Source: Parvibaculum sp. (GTDB lineage: Bacteria; Pseudomonadota; Alphaproteobacteria; Parvibaculales; Parvibaculaceae). Taken from it: a stretch of 64,000 nucleotides of DNA. Numbering within the stretch: the stretch's first letter is position 1; each line of letters starts with the position of its first letter. Of this stretch, positions 26,681 through 34,566 are shown piece by piece. The translations under genes were made by a program, and so were the position numbers. The notes under the pieces are model-generated. The model saw only the letters and a program-made list of their open reading frames with translations, ran no database searches and was not told the DNA's origin. The stretch is taken from positions 1 through 64,000 of the forward strand of contig NZ_JAUYUS010000058.1 in assembly GCF_030694575.1 (NCBI RefSeq). Direction: 5' to 3'.

Positions 26681-27493
26681 TTATTTCTCCATGCTCCTCT
26701 GTGCCCATCGCGTCATTAACGACGCCAGGACGGGCAGCGAGCATCCGTAGACTGTACGGGAATTGCGGTTCCATGAACTTTGCAATGCGACGATCCAGTA
26801 CCGGCATTCGCCATCCGGTTCAAATCTGAATCCGAAAATTGGACCACCACTCATTCCCTCTATGTTGTGCGGCAAGTCGGTCTCGATCTGCCCAACGAAC
26901 CGAGGATAGCGAGTAGGGGGATGCTCAATCGGCAGCGCGTCGACCCTTCTCACACCAAGCATTGTGGGAGAAACGGTGCCTGCGCCAGACGATGAGACGC
27001 GGTCCGATGCGAGCTCCGTTGGAAAGCCGAGCATCTCATATTTGTTGAACGACACATCGCATTGGTGCGCCCAATTTGCTTCCTGAAGCGCGACCACTCC
27101 GTTCTTCGCGAGCAACCGGGCGTGGTGAAGCTCAATTCGGACAACGCCGAAGTCAAGGCCTTGGTCCTCGTCGTCGATGTAGAAGAACCGGGCATCCCTC
27201 AGGTTGAACGGAATCGGGATGTCGCTAACTCGCTTATCGCCGAAAGTGTCTGCCCAAGCCGTACTCACTATCTCGACGCTGCTGGAAGCGCGCAATTCAT
27301 CGAGCTTTTTCAGGACATGACCCGCCGTCAAGAAACACAACATATCGTCAACTACGATGAGCGTTCCGGAACATGTCGCAAATCGTGGTGGCTGAACGGA
27401 ATCTTCGTGTGTCTTGTGGCGGAATGTAATGCACAATCCCACAAGATGTCGGCAGAAGAATTCAACTACGTTTGGTTTTTCTTCGGTCGTCAT
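26681..27493 (-). CDS. Trypsin-like serine peptidase, accessory
   Basis: A 270-residue protein with a chymotrypsin-fold triad: H59 in CFLTAGHVL, D114 in GLDFGVVRIE, S215 in EGMSGGPIFGF. No signal peptide is seen, so it may be cytoplasmic. Base composition looks clearly less GC-rich than the neighbours and codon use differs, suggesting recent acquisition. Closest class is lone trypsin-like peptidases found in genomic islands, some near defence genes. Function is unknown. It lies next to the orphan antitoxin. Confidence 0.72.
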   Translation of the reverse strand: MTTEEKPNVVEFFCRHLVGLCITFRHKTHEDSVQPPRFATCSGTLIVVDDMLCFLTAGHVLKKLDELRASSSVEIVSTAWADTFGDKRVSDIPIPFNLRDARFFYIDDEDQGLDFGVVRIELHHARLLAKNGVVALQEANWAHQCDVSFNKYEMLGFPTELASDRVSSSGAGTVSPTMLGVRRVDALPIEHPPTRYPRFVGQIETDLPHNIEGMSGGPIFGFRFEPDGECRYWIVALQSSWNRNSRTVYGCSLPVLASLMTRWAQRSMEK

Positions 27494-27630
27494 CGGCCCG
27501 GCATTTCAACTTCATGGTAGAATCACAACAGTCTAACATGCGCTATACAGGGCGTCCTTGTTCAGCCGGGCTACCGTTAAAGCCCTTTGATACGTGACTG
27601 GTTCGATCTGCGTGCCTTCCTACCCCGCGT

Positions 27631-27654
27631 AGGAGAGCCCCTAAAGGCTCTCCT
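27631..27654 (-). terminator. Hairpin overlapping the blh stop
   Basis: Stem AGGAGAGCC / GGCTCTCCT with a 6-base loop that contains the blh stop codon. No U-tract follows on the minus strand, so it may stabilise the 3' end instead of ending transcription. Confidence 0.35.
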
Positions 27655-28531
27655 CCACATTCGCCGGCACGTTCAACGGTATCTTCAGATAGCGCTTGCC
27701 GTTGTCCTCCGCCGGCGGAACGTGTCCGGCGCGGATGTTGACCTGGATCGAGGGCAGAAGCAGCACGGGCGCCGCCAGTGTCGCGTCGCGCTTCTCGCGC
27801 ATGGCGACGAAGCTGTCCTCGTCCACGCCGTCATGGACATGGACGTTGCGGGCGCGTTCCTCCGCCACCGTCGTTTCCCACACATAGTGGTCGCGGGTTT
27901 CCGGCTTGTAGTCGTGGCACATGAAGAGCCGCGTCTCGGGCGGCAGCGCCAGCAGTTTCCGGATCGAGCGGTAGAGCGTGCGCGCGTCGCCGCCAGGGAA
28001 GTCGGCCCGCGCCGTGCCGTAATCCGGCATGAAGAGCGTGTCACCGACGAACACCGCATCGCCGATCCTGTAGCTCACGCAGGCGGGCGTGTGGCCGGGC
28101 GTCCCGATCACTTCCACCGTCAGCCCGCCGATGGCGAGGCTCTCGCCTTCCTTGAACAGGCGGTCGAATTCGCGGCCGTCGGTCGGGCCCTTCTGGTTGA
28201 AGACCGGCGTGAAGATTTTCTGCACATCGTTGATATGCGCGCCGATGCCGATTTTCGCACCCGTCTTCGCCTTCAGATATTGCGCGGCGGACAGGTGGTC
28301 GGCATGGGCATGGGTTTCGAGGATCCATTCGATTCGCGCCTTCGCCTTTTCGGCGGCGTTGAGCAGCCTGTCGGCGCTCGCCGTCGAGACCTTGCCCGAC
28401 TTCGGATCGTAGTCGAGCACGGGGTCGACAAAGGCGGCGGCGCGGCTTTCGGGATCGACCACCAGATAGCTCACCGTATTGGTGGCCTCGTCGAAAAAGC
28501 CCTGAATTTCCGGCTTTTTTGCGTTGCTCAT
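27641..28531 (-). CDS. blh: Beta-lactamase-fold persulfide dioxygenase (Blh/ETHE1-like)
   Basis: Non-heme iron sulfur dioxygenase predicted to oxidise glutathione persulfide to sulfite. The 296-residue metallo-beta-lactamase fold has THAHADH (HxHxDH), GTPGHTPACVSY, VGDTLFMPDYGTARADFPGG and MCHDY. The name Blh comes from BigR-controlled operons of Agrobacterium and Xylella. It diverges from the ArsR-type regulator next door; start at MSNAKKP with GGAG just upstream. Confidence 0.88.
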   Translation of the reverse strand: MSNAKKPEIQGFFDEATNTVSYLVVDPESRAAAFVDPVLDYDPKSGKVSTASADRLLNAAEKAKARIEWILETHAHADHLSAAQYLKAKTGAKIGIGAHINDVQKIFTPVFNQKGPTDGREFDRLFKEGESLAIGGLTVEVIGTPGHTPACVSYRIGDAVFVGDTLFMPDYGTARADFPGGDARTLYRSIRKLLALPPETRLFMCHDYKPETRDHYVWETTVAEERARNVHVHDGVDEDSFVAMREKRDATLAAPVLLLPSIQVNIRAGHVPPAEDNGKRYLKIPLNVPANVEESL

Positions 28532-28586
28532 GGGGTATCTCCTTCTTCGTTTCCGGCCGGTTTTCAACATCGGGCCGGTCTGTCTC

Positions 28587-28628
28587 TTGACATATATATT
28601 AGCATTCCCTAATTTAGCAATACCTAAA
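28587..28628. promoter_or_regulatory. Divergent promoters with two adjacent operator palindromes (BigR-like)
   Basis: Plus-strand promoter: TTGACA (28587) 17 bp before TAATTT (28610). Minus-strand promoter: TTGCTA (28620-28615), 17 bp, ATATAT (28597-28592). Two 16-bp palindromes overlie both: ATTAG-N6-CTAAT (28598-28613) and TTTAG-N6-CTAAA (28613-28628), centres 15 bp apart. A dimeric ArsR repressor bound at each would block both promoters. Confidence 0.75.
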
Positions 28629-28653
28629 ACGAAGATCGGCCGGAGGCCGGGCG

Positions 28654-28965
28654 ATGCGAATGATGAAAAGCGATATTTCGAAGCTTGCCGAAAGCGCGGG
28701 CGAGGCGGCGCGGATGCTCCGCCTGCTTGCCAATGAAAAGCGCCTGCTGGTGCTCTGCGCGCTGGCGGTGAAGGGCGAGGCGAGTGTTACCGAGCTTGCC
28801 GCCGAAGCCGAGCTTGGCATGTCGGCGCTTTCGCAGCATCTGGCGAAGCTCCGCGCCGACGGTCTCGTGGCGACGCGGAAGGAGGCGCAGACGGTCTACT
28901 ATCGGATCGCCGATCCCGATGCGGCGAAGATACTGAAGACGCTGAAAGACATTTATTGCGCGTGA
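28654..28965 (+). CDS. bigR: ArsR-family persulfide-sensing repressor (BigR/SqrR-like)
   Basis: Winged-helix repressor of 103 residues. Two cysteines, C35 in LLVLCALAV and C102 in DIYCA, are 67 apart and match the dithiol pair of BigR and SqrR (66 apart), which forms a tetrasulfide or disulfide bridge with reactive sulfur and lets go of DNA. The recognition helix region is MSALSQHLAKLRADGLV. GGAGG lies 8 bp before ATG 28654. It heads the operon with the rhodanese and TauE genes. Confidence 0.88.
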   Translation: MRMMKSDISKLAESAGEAARMLRLLANEKRLLVLCALAVKGEASVTELAAEAELGMSALSQHLAKLRADGLVATRKEAQTVYYRIADPDAAKILKTLKDIYCA

Positions 28966-29001
28966 GCGATTTGCGCTCCGCGCCCACAAGGAGAACGAAA
29001 G

Positions 29002-29523
29002 ATGAGCCTCAGGACCCTGACCCCCGAAGAAGCGAAGGCAATGGCCGCGCGCGGCGCCGTCATCGTCGACATTCGCGAGCCGGACGAGTTCGCCCGCGAG
29101 CATATTCCGGGCGCGGTGAACGAGCCGCTCTCGAAGCTTGGCGGCCATCGTGCCGCCTCGGGCGCCGACATCGTCGTCTATCACTGCAAGTCCGGCATGC
29201 GCACGAAAGCCAATGTGGCGAAGCTCGCGGCGCCGGAAACCTGCGAGGCCTATATCCTCGAAGGCGGGATCGATGCCTGGAAGGCGGCGAAGCTGCCCGT
29301 CGCGGCCGATGCCGCGCAGCCCATCGAGCTGATGCGCCAGGTGCAGATCGCGGCGGGCTCGCTCGTCGTGCTCGGCGTGGCGCTCGGCGCGGGCGTGCAT
29401 CCGGGCTTCTACGCGCTTTCGGCTTTCGTCGGCGCGGGCCTCGTCTTTGCCGGCGTCTCCGGCTTTTGCGGCATGGCGCGTGTCCTCACCTTGATGCCGT
29501 GGAACCGCGCGCTCCGCGCCTGA
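29002..29523 (+). CDS. Rhodanese-domain membrane protein (DUF2892 C-terminus)
   Basis: N-terminal rhodanese domain (about 1-100) with catalytic C62 in YHCKSGMRTK, moving sulfane sulfur. The C-terminal part has two membrane helices (AGSLVVLGVALGAGVHPGFYALSAFVGAG) of the YgaP/DUF2892 type, placing the domain at the inner membrane. AAGGAG lies upstream of the ATG. Middle gene of the sulfide-detoxification operon. Confidence 0.9.
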   Translation: MSLRTLTPEEAKAMAARGAVIVDIREPDEFAREHIPGAVNEPLSKLGGHRAASGADIVVYHCKSGMRTKANVAKLAAPETCEAYILEGGIDAWKAAKLPVAADAAQPIELMRQVQIAAGSLVVLGVALGAGVHPGFYALSAFVGAGLVFAGVSGFCGMARVLTLMPWNRALRA

Positions 29524-29539
29524 GTGTGAAACCCGCATC

Positions 29540-30334
29540 ATGGAGTTCGCCGCCGCCGATCTTCTGACGCTCGCCTCCGGCGCCCTGGTCGGGCTCACGC
29601 TCGGTCTTGTCGGCGCGGGCGGGTCGATCCTCGCCGTGCCGCTTCTCGTCTATGTCGTCGGCGTCGCCTCGCCGCATGTCGCCATCGGCACCGGCGCCAT
29701 CGCGGTAGCGGCGAACGCGCTGGCCGGCGTCTTCCTCCATGCGCGGGCGAAGACGGTCAAATGGCCCTGCGCGCTCGTCTTCGCGGGCTCGGGCGTCGCC
29801 GGCGCCTTTCTCGGCGCGCGGCTCGGCAAGATGGTCGACGGCGATCTGCTGCTCGGCCTTTTCGGCCTCGTCATGATCGCGGTCGGCGTCTCGATGTTTC
29901 TCCGCAAGGGCGATGGCGGCAATGCCGATGTCCATCTCGACCGCGCATCGGCGCGCAAGCTGCTGCCGTCGCTCGTCGGCTACGGGCTCGCGGTCGGCCT
30001 TCTCTCCGGCTTCTTCGGCATCGGCGGCGGCTTCCTCATCGTGCCGGGGCTGATCGGCGCCACCAACATGCCGATCCTCTATGCCGTCGGCTCCTCGCTC
30101 GTCTCGGTTTCCGCCTTCGGCTTCGCCACCGCCTCCTCCTACGCGCTGGCCGGTCTCGTCGACTGGCACGCGGCGGCGTTTCTCCTCCTCGGCGGCCTCG
30201 CCGGCGCCGGCCTCGGCGCGGCGCTCGCCCGCCGCCTCGCCACCCGCAAGGCCCTCCTCACCCGCCTCTTCGCCATCCTCGTCATCGCGATCGGGTTCTA
30301 TGTCGCGGGGCAGGGGGTGCTGATCTTCGTTTGA
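29540..30334 (+). CDS. TauE/SafE family sulfite exporter
   Basis: 264-residue polytopic membrane protein with the TauE repeat: GLTLGLVGAGGSILAVPLLVYVVG and, in the second half, LLSGFFGIGGGFLIVPGLIG. Expected to export sulfite made by the upstream dioxygenase. It begins 17 bp after the rhodanese stop, so it is in the same operon. Confidence 0.9.
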   Translation: MEFAAADLLTLASGALVGLTLGLVGAGGSILAVPLLVYVVGVASPHVAIGTGAIAVAANALAGVFLHARAKTVKWPCALVFAGSGVAGAFLGARLGKMVDGDLLLGLFGLVMIAVGVSMFLRKGDGGNADVHLDRASARKLLPSLVGYGLAVGLLSGFFGIGGGFLIVPGLIGATNMPILYAVGSSLVSVSAFGFATASSYALAGLVDWHAAAFLLLGGLAGAGLGAALARRLATRKALLTRLFAILVIAIGFYVAGQGVLIFV

Positions 30335-30444
30335 GGTGCGGCGGCATCGGACATGATTTGTAACGACGTCATAAAACTGTGCTTGGTGTGTCTGCCTTCC
30401 TGCCGCCAAACTGCCGCCGGTTTCGGAAAAAGGGAGGGATGCGG

Positions 30445-31146
30445 ATGAAAGCTTTTGGCCTCTTGTTGCTGCGTGTTGCCCTGTCCGGGCTTGTCGCGGT
30501 CTGGGCGGCGGCGCGCATCGCCGCGCCGGAGGGGGGCGTGCCCGCCCTCGATGTCTGGTTTCCTTCCGTCGCGCTCGATCCGCTTTCGGTGCGGCTCGCC
30601 GGCGGGCTGGCGGCGTTTGTCGCATTTCTGGTTCTCACCGGCTTTTTCCGGCTTGCCGCCTATCCGCTCCTTCTTGCCGGTCTCGTTGCCGCCGCCGTCG
30701 CGGCATGGCCGTTTCCCTCCGCGCCGATCGATCTCGTCTCGGGCGGCGTCAGCTTCTTTCTTCTGCTCGCGGCGCTGGCCGTGGCCGCCTTGTTGCCGCT
30801 CGCCTTTTACGATGAGGACCGGTTGTCGCTGGACCGTCTCGCCGCGCGGCGTCCGATAGCCGCCGCCGCGGCCGTTGCGGCTTCCGTGCCCGACGAACCT
30901 GCTCCGTCTACAGAGGAAATGAGTCCCGCGGCTCATGTCGAGCCGGCAGCCGCCGTCGAAACGGTGGAGACGGTGGAACCTGTCGAGGCGGAGGCGGCTC
31001 CCGCCTGTGAGGTGCCGGCGCCCGAACCGGTCGCGTCTGTCGAAGCGGCTCCGGAGGTTTCCGGCGAAGAGCCGGAGCAGGCCCCCGCGCATGAGGTGGC
31101 GGCGGCCGAACCGGAACCGTCCGAGACCGAAAAATCCGCCGCCTGA
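30445..31146 (+). CDS. Membrane protein with acidic Ala/Pro/Glu-rich tail, unrecognised
   Basis: A 233-residue protein: four likely membrane helices in residues 1-130 (LLLLRVALSGLVAVWAA, AGGLAAFVAFLVLTGFF, YPLLLAGLVAAAVAAW, FFLLLAALAVAALLPLAFY), then a low-complexity tail of Ala, Glu, Pro and Val to the end. No family recognised. ATG 30445 is favoured over 30439 because AGGGAGGG at 30431 gives proper spacing. Ends near a bidirectional terminator. Confidence 0.6.
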   Translation: MKAFGLLLLRVALSGLVAVWAAARIAAPEGGVPALDVWFPSVALDPLSVRLAGGLAAFVAFLVLTGFFRLAAYPLLLAGLVAAAVAAWPFPSAPIDLVSGGVSFFLLLAALAVAALLPLAFYDEDRLSLDRLAARRPIAAAAAVAASVPDEPAPSTEEMSPAAHVEPAAAVETVETVEPVEAEAAPACEVPAPEPVASVEAAPEVSGEEPEQAPAHEVAAAEPEPSETEKSAA

Positions 31147-31257
31147 GGCAGCCGGAAAAACCGGGGATAAATTTTTTGCTCTCACCTCGGCGCGCGGGCG
31201 AAGCGGAAAGCGGGGATTACTTTTTCCGGGCCGGCCGGCGAGCCTCTGCACGACATG

Positions 31258-31284
31258 AAAAGGGCCGGGGATAACCCGGCCCTT
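31258..31284. terminator. Bidirectional terminator
   Basis: Hairpin with stem AAGGGCCGGG / CCCGGCCCTT around GATAA, followed by TTTGCG on the plus strand and TTTTCATG on the minus strand. It lies between the convergent gene at 30.4-31.1 kb and ccr. Confidence 0.65.
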
Positions 31285-31314
31285 TGCGTTCGTTTTCCGT
31301 CCCGAAATTGTGTG

Positions 31315-31342
31315 TGACAAAACGATGACAGTTCGGTGACAG
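31315..31342 (-). promoter_or_regulatory. Triple 11-bp TGACAG repeats, PHO-box-like, locus A
   Basis: TGAC recurs at 31315, 31326 and 31337 (11-bp period). Read on the minus strand this is CTGTCAC-N4-CTGTCAT-N4-TTGTCAC, close to the CTGTCAT direct repeats of PhoB boxes. It lies between convergent genes, so no annotated gene starts in its direction. See locus B at 48993. Confidence 0.5.
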
Positions 31343-31358
31343 ACGCCCGTTTTCGGGG

Positions 31359-32627
31359 CTATTTCGCCTGACTTGTCCCCGCTTCGACCGCGTCCTCGAT
31401 GGTCCTGAGGCCCGGCCGCGCGGCCGATACCAGCACCGCCATATTGCCCGGCAGGTGCTCGTTCTTCCACATCTTGGTATGCGCCAGCGGAATGTCCGCC
31501 CACGGAAGGACTTCCGACATGCACGGGTCGATGCGGCGTTCGATGACGAGCTGGTTCGCGGCGGATGCCTGTTGCAGATGCGCGAAATGCGAACCCTGGA
31601 TGCGCTTCTGGCGCATCCACACGAAGCGTGCGTCGAAGGTGAGGTTGAAACCCGACGTGCCGGCGCAGAACACCACCATGCCGCCGCGCTTCGCCACCAT
31701 GCAGGAAACCGGGAACGTCGCTTCGCCGGGATGTTCGAAGACGATGTCGGGGTCGATGCCCTTGCCGGTGATGTCCCAGATCGCCTTGCCGAATTTGCGC
31801 GCTTCCTTCATGAAGTCGTTGAACTCTTCCGAATTCACTTTCGGCAACTGCCCCCAGCAGTTGAAATTCTTTCTGTTGATGACGCCCTTCGCACCCATCG
31901 ACATGACGAAGTCGTGCTTGCTGTCGTCGGAGATAACGCCGATGGCATGGGCACCCGCCGTCGCGCAGAGCTGCACGGCGAAGGAGCCGAGGCCGCCGCT
32001 CGCGCCCCACACAAGCACGTTCTGTCCGGGCGAGAGAATATGCGGCCGGTGGCCGAACAGCATGCGGTATGCGGTCGCGAGAGTGAGTGTGTAGCAGGCA
32101 CTCTCTTCCCAGGTGAGGTGCTTCGGGCGCGCCATGAGCTGCTGCGATTGCACGCGGCAGAACTGCGCGAAGGAGCCGTCCGGTGTCTCGTAGCCCCAGA
32201 TGCGCTGCGTCGGCGAGAACATGGGGTCGCCGCCATTGCATTCCTCGTCGTCGCCGTCGTCCTGGTTGCAATGGATGACGACCTCGTCGCCGACCTTCCA
32301 CCGCTTCACCTTCGCGCCGACCGCATAGACGATGCCGGAGGCGTCCGATCCCGCGATGTGATAGGGCTGCTTGTGAACGTCGAAGACGGAAATCGGCGTG
32401 CCGAGGCCGGCCCAGACGCCGTTGTAGTTGACGCCGGCCGCCATCACGAGGACGAGCACCTCGTTGCTGTCGATCTCCCAGGTCGGCACGACCTCGACCT
32501 GCATCGCCTGCTGCGGCGGTCCCTGCCGGTCCCTGCGGATCGCCCACGCATACATGTTTTTCGGCACGTGACCCACGGGCGGTATCTCGCCGACTTCGTA
32601 GAGGTCTTTTTTCTCCGTGTGCGTCAT
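31359..32627 (-). CDS. ccr: Crotonyl-CoA carboxylase/reductase
   Basis: Key enzyme of the ethylmalonyl-CoA pathway: crotonyl-CoA + NADPH + CO2 to ethylmalonyl-CoA. The 422-residue MDR-type reductase has GVNYNGVWAGLG, the nucleotide-binding VLVWGASGGLGSFAVQL, RIWGYETPDGSFAQF and the QGSHFAHLQQA segment, containing residues used for CO2 and acyl-CoA binding in Ccr. Typical N-terminus with PVGHVPKNMYAWAIRRDRQGPP. Divergent from the diiron gene; palindromes lie between. Confidence 0.95.
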   Translation of the reverse strand: MTHTEKKDLYEVGEIPPVGHVPKNMYAWAIRRDRQGPPQQAMQVEVVPTWEIDSNEVLVLVMAAGVNYNGVWAGLGTPISVFDVHKQPYHIAGSDASGIVYAVGAKVKRWKVGDEVVIHCNQDDGDDEECNGGDPMFSPTQRIWGYETPDGSFAQFCRVQSQQLMARPKHLTWEESACYTLTLATAYRMLFGHRPHILSPGQNVLVWGASGGLGSFAVQLCATAGAHAIGVISDDSKHDFVMSMGAKGVINRKNFNCWGQLPKVNSEEFNDFMKEARKFGKAIWDITGKGIDPDIVFEHPGEATFPVSCMVAKRGGMVVFCAGTSGFNLTFDARFVWMRQKRIQGSHFAHLQQASAANQLVIERRIDPCMSEVLPWADIPLAHTKMWKNEHLPGNMAVLVSAARPGLRTIEDAVEAGTSQAK

Positions 32628-32677
32628 ATTGCGCCTCGCTCGCTTCGGGTGCCGCTTTGGCGCGGATCATTGGCATT

Positions 32678-32770
32678 TGACGCTACGGATGCAAGAAACT
32701 TTTGCGCTGCAATATAGAAAGTTTGCGGGCGGAAACGCTGGAATCCCGCGGGTTATTTGACGTAGCGTCA
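32678..32770. promoter_or_regulatory. Operator-like sites between ccr and the diiron gene
   Basis: A perfect 13-bp palindrome TGACGTAGCGTCA (32758-32770) and a related site TGACGCTACG (32678-32687), which equals one arm of the first read on the opposite strand, lie 80 bp apart in the 195 bp divergent region. They may bind a repressor or activator such as a CcrR-like TetR protein; none is encoded next to it. Confidence 0.5.
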
Positions 32771-32822
32771 CTGGAATTGCGGAGTTATACTACGTACATT
32801 GCTCGGCAGGGAGGAGAACCCG

Positions 32823-33920
32823 ATGCAGAAGATCAAGGACACCTATGCGTTAGCGCTTGAGGACAGCCACTGGCCGGTGCCGCAGAATTTCGACGCGATG
32901 TTCAACTGGAACTACGATCCCGAACGCAACGCGATGATGGGGCTCTATCGCAAGGGCGTCGAGATGCAGTGGGATGCAAACACGCGTCTCGACTGGTCCC
33001 AGGAACTCGACGAAGACAATCCCGAACAGTTGCCCGACGAAATGCTGCCGATCAACGGCATGGCGCAATTCGAGAAGATGTCGCGCAAGGAAAAGGCGAA
33101 TGTGCGCAAGCATTTTCAGGCATGGCAGCTTTCGCAATTCATGCAGGGCGAACAGGGTGCCCTGATCTGCACCGCAAAGATCGTGACGCAGGTGCCGGAC
33201 ATGGATTCGAAATTCTATGCCTCGACGCAGGTGATCGACGAGGCGCGCCATGTCGAGAGCTACAAGCGCCTGCTCGAAAAATTCCAGCTCGCCTATCCGA
33301 TGACGAAGCCGCTGCAGGATTTGATCGAGCAAACGCTGCTCGATTCGCGTTGGGATATGACCTATCTCGGCATGCAGGTGGTGATCGAGGGGCTGGCACT
33401 GGCGTCGTTCGCGCAGATCCGCGACAACGCGCAGAACCCGCTCGCCGCGGCGGTCAATGCCTATGTGATGCAGGATGAAAGCCGCCACGTCGCTTTCGGG
33501 CGTCTTGCGCTGCGCGACTACTATCCGCAGCTCACCGAAAAGGAACGCGACGAGCGAGAGGAATTCCTGCTCGAAGCGAGTTACCTCATGCGCGACCGGT
33601 TCGACGCGGTCGAAGTCTGGAAAAACCTCGGCCTCGATCCCGTCGCCTGTGGCGAACACATGTACAATTCGGGCTTCATGACGAAGTTCCGGAGTTCGCT
33701 CTTCCAGCGCATCGTGCCGATCGTCAAGGATGTCGGCCTCTGGGGTCCGCGCATCCGCAAGGGTTACGGGGAGATGGGCGTTCTCGACTATGCCGATCAG
33801 GACGTCGACCGGATGCAGTCCGACGACGAGAGCATCGCGCTCGAATTCGATGCCCGCCGCCGCCACATTGAGAGCATGGCGGCACGTGCGAACGGCATGG
33901 CGGCAACGGCTGCCGAATAG
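32823..33920 (+). CDS. Ferritin-like diiron protein
   Basis: A 365-residue helical protein with metal-ligand motifs GEQGALICTAKI, DEARHVESY, EGLALASF and QDESRHVAFGRL: two ExxH-type pairs (EARH, ESRH) and two lone Glu residues, as in ribonucleotide reductase R2-like or diiron oxygenase proteins. Substrate unknown. It starts after GGGAGGAGA and diverges from ccr. A strong terminator follows. Confidence 0.82.
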   Translation: MQKIKDTYALALEDSHWPVPQNFDAMFNWNYDPERNAMMGLYRKGVEMQWDANTRLDWSQELDEDNPEQLPDEMLPINGMAQFEKMSRKEKANVRKHFQAWQLSQFMQGEQGALICTAKIVTQVPDMDSKFYASTQVIDEARHVESYKRLLEKFQLAYPMTKPLQDLIEQTLLDSRWDMTYLGMQVVIEGLALASFAQIRDNAQNPLAAAVNAYVMQDESRHVAFGRLALRDYYPQLTEKERDEREEFLLEASYLMRDRFDAVEVWKNLGLDPVACGEHMYNSGFMTKFRSSLFQRIVPIVKDVGLWGPRIRKGYGEMGVLDYADQDVDRMQSDDESIALEFDARRRHIESMAARANGMAATAAE

Positions 33921-33941
33921 GCTGCCGCGCGACAATCGGGG

Positions 33942-33968
33942 AAACGCCGGGCAATGCCCGGCGTTTTC
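33942..33968 (+). terminator. Rho-independent terminator after the diiron gene
   Basis: Stem AAACGCCGGGC / GCCCGGCGTTT with a short loop, then TTTTCTC. Located 22 bp after the stop. Confidence 0.85.
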
Positions 33969-34045
33969 TCTTTGGCCCATACAATGGGCCTCATTCTCGC
34001 CATACGGGTCCGTCTCCATGGAAGGGTTCACCAGAGGAGGACGAG

Positions 34046-34450
34046 ATGCGACATGGTTTCATTACGGCCGGCATCGCCGCCGCGCTCATTCTTTCATCCG
34101 CACCGGCACAGGCAAGGAACGACAAGCCCGGGAAGCCTGACGGAGCCGGTTCCCAGGCCGACATCGGCGTCAATGTAACCGTGGTATTCGAAGCGGACGA
34201 GACGCGGCTCATCCGCGACTATTTCGCGACCAATCCCATGGAAACGAAGCCGTTGCCGCCGGGCATCGCAAAGAACCTGGCGCGCGGCAAGCCCCTGCCG
34301 CCCGGCATCGCCAAACGCTATCTGCCTCAGGATCTATCGGCGCGCCTGCCGTCGCGATCGGGTTACGAACGGCTGATCGTGGGCGGCGACATCCTGCTCG
34401 TTTCTCTCGCGACAGGTATCATCGTCGATCTGCTCGAAGACGTTCTATGA
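34046..34450 (+). CDS. CigR-family secreted protein 1
   Basis: A 134-residue periplasmic protein with signal peptide ending SSAPAQA. The conserved block runs ETRLIRDYFATNP...LPPGIAKNLARGKPLPPGIAKRYLP...GYERLIVGGDILLVSLATGIIVDLL, matching the CigR group (CigR is described as an anti-virulence protein in Salmonella). Function in this organism is unknown. A paralogue follows 116 bp downstream. Confidence 0.8.
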   Translation: MRHGFITAGIAAALILSSAPAQARNDKPGKPDGAGSQADIGVNVTVVFEADETRLIRDYFATNPMETKPLPPGIAKNLARGKPLPPGIAKRYLPQDLSARLPSRSGYERLIVGGDILLVSLATGIIVDLLEDVL

Positions 34451-34566
34451 ACGGATGAAGGGTAAAGGCGGGCGAGGCTCGCGCGACGGAATGCGGTGGC
34501 GGGACCGTTTAAACAGGGAAGTCTTCCCTTTTCCCAAGGAGGCGGGAGCCTCGCTTCCGTACACTC

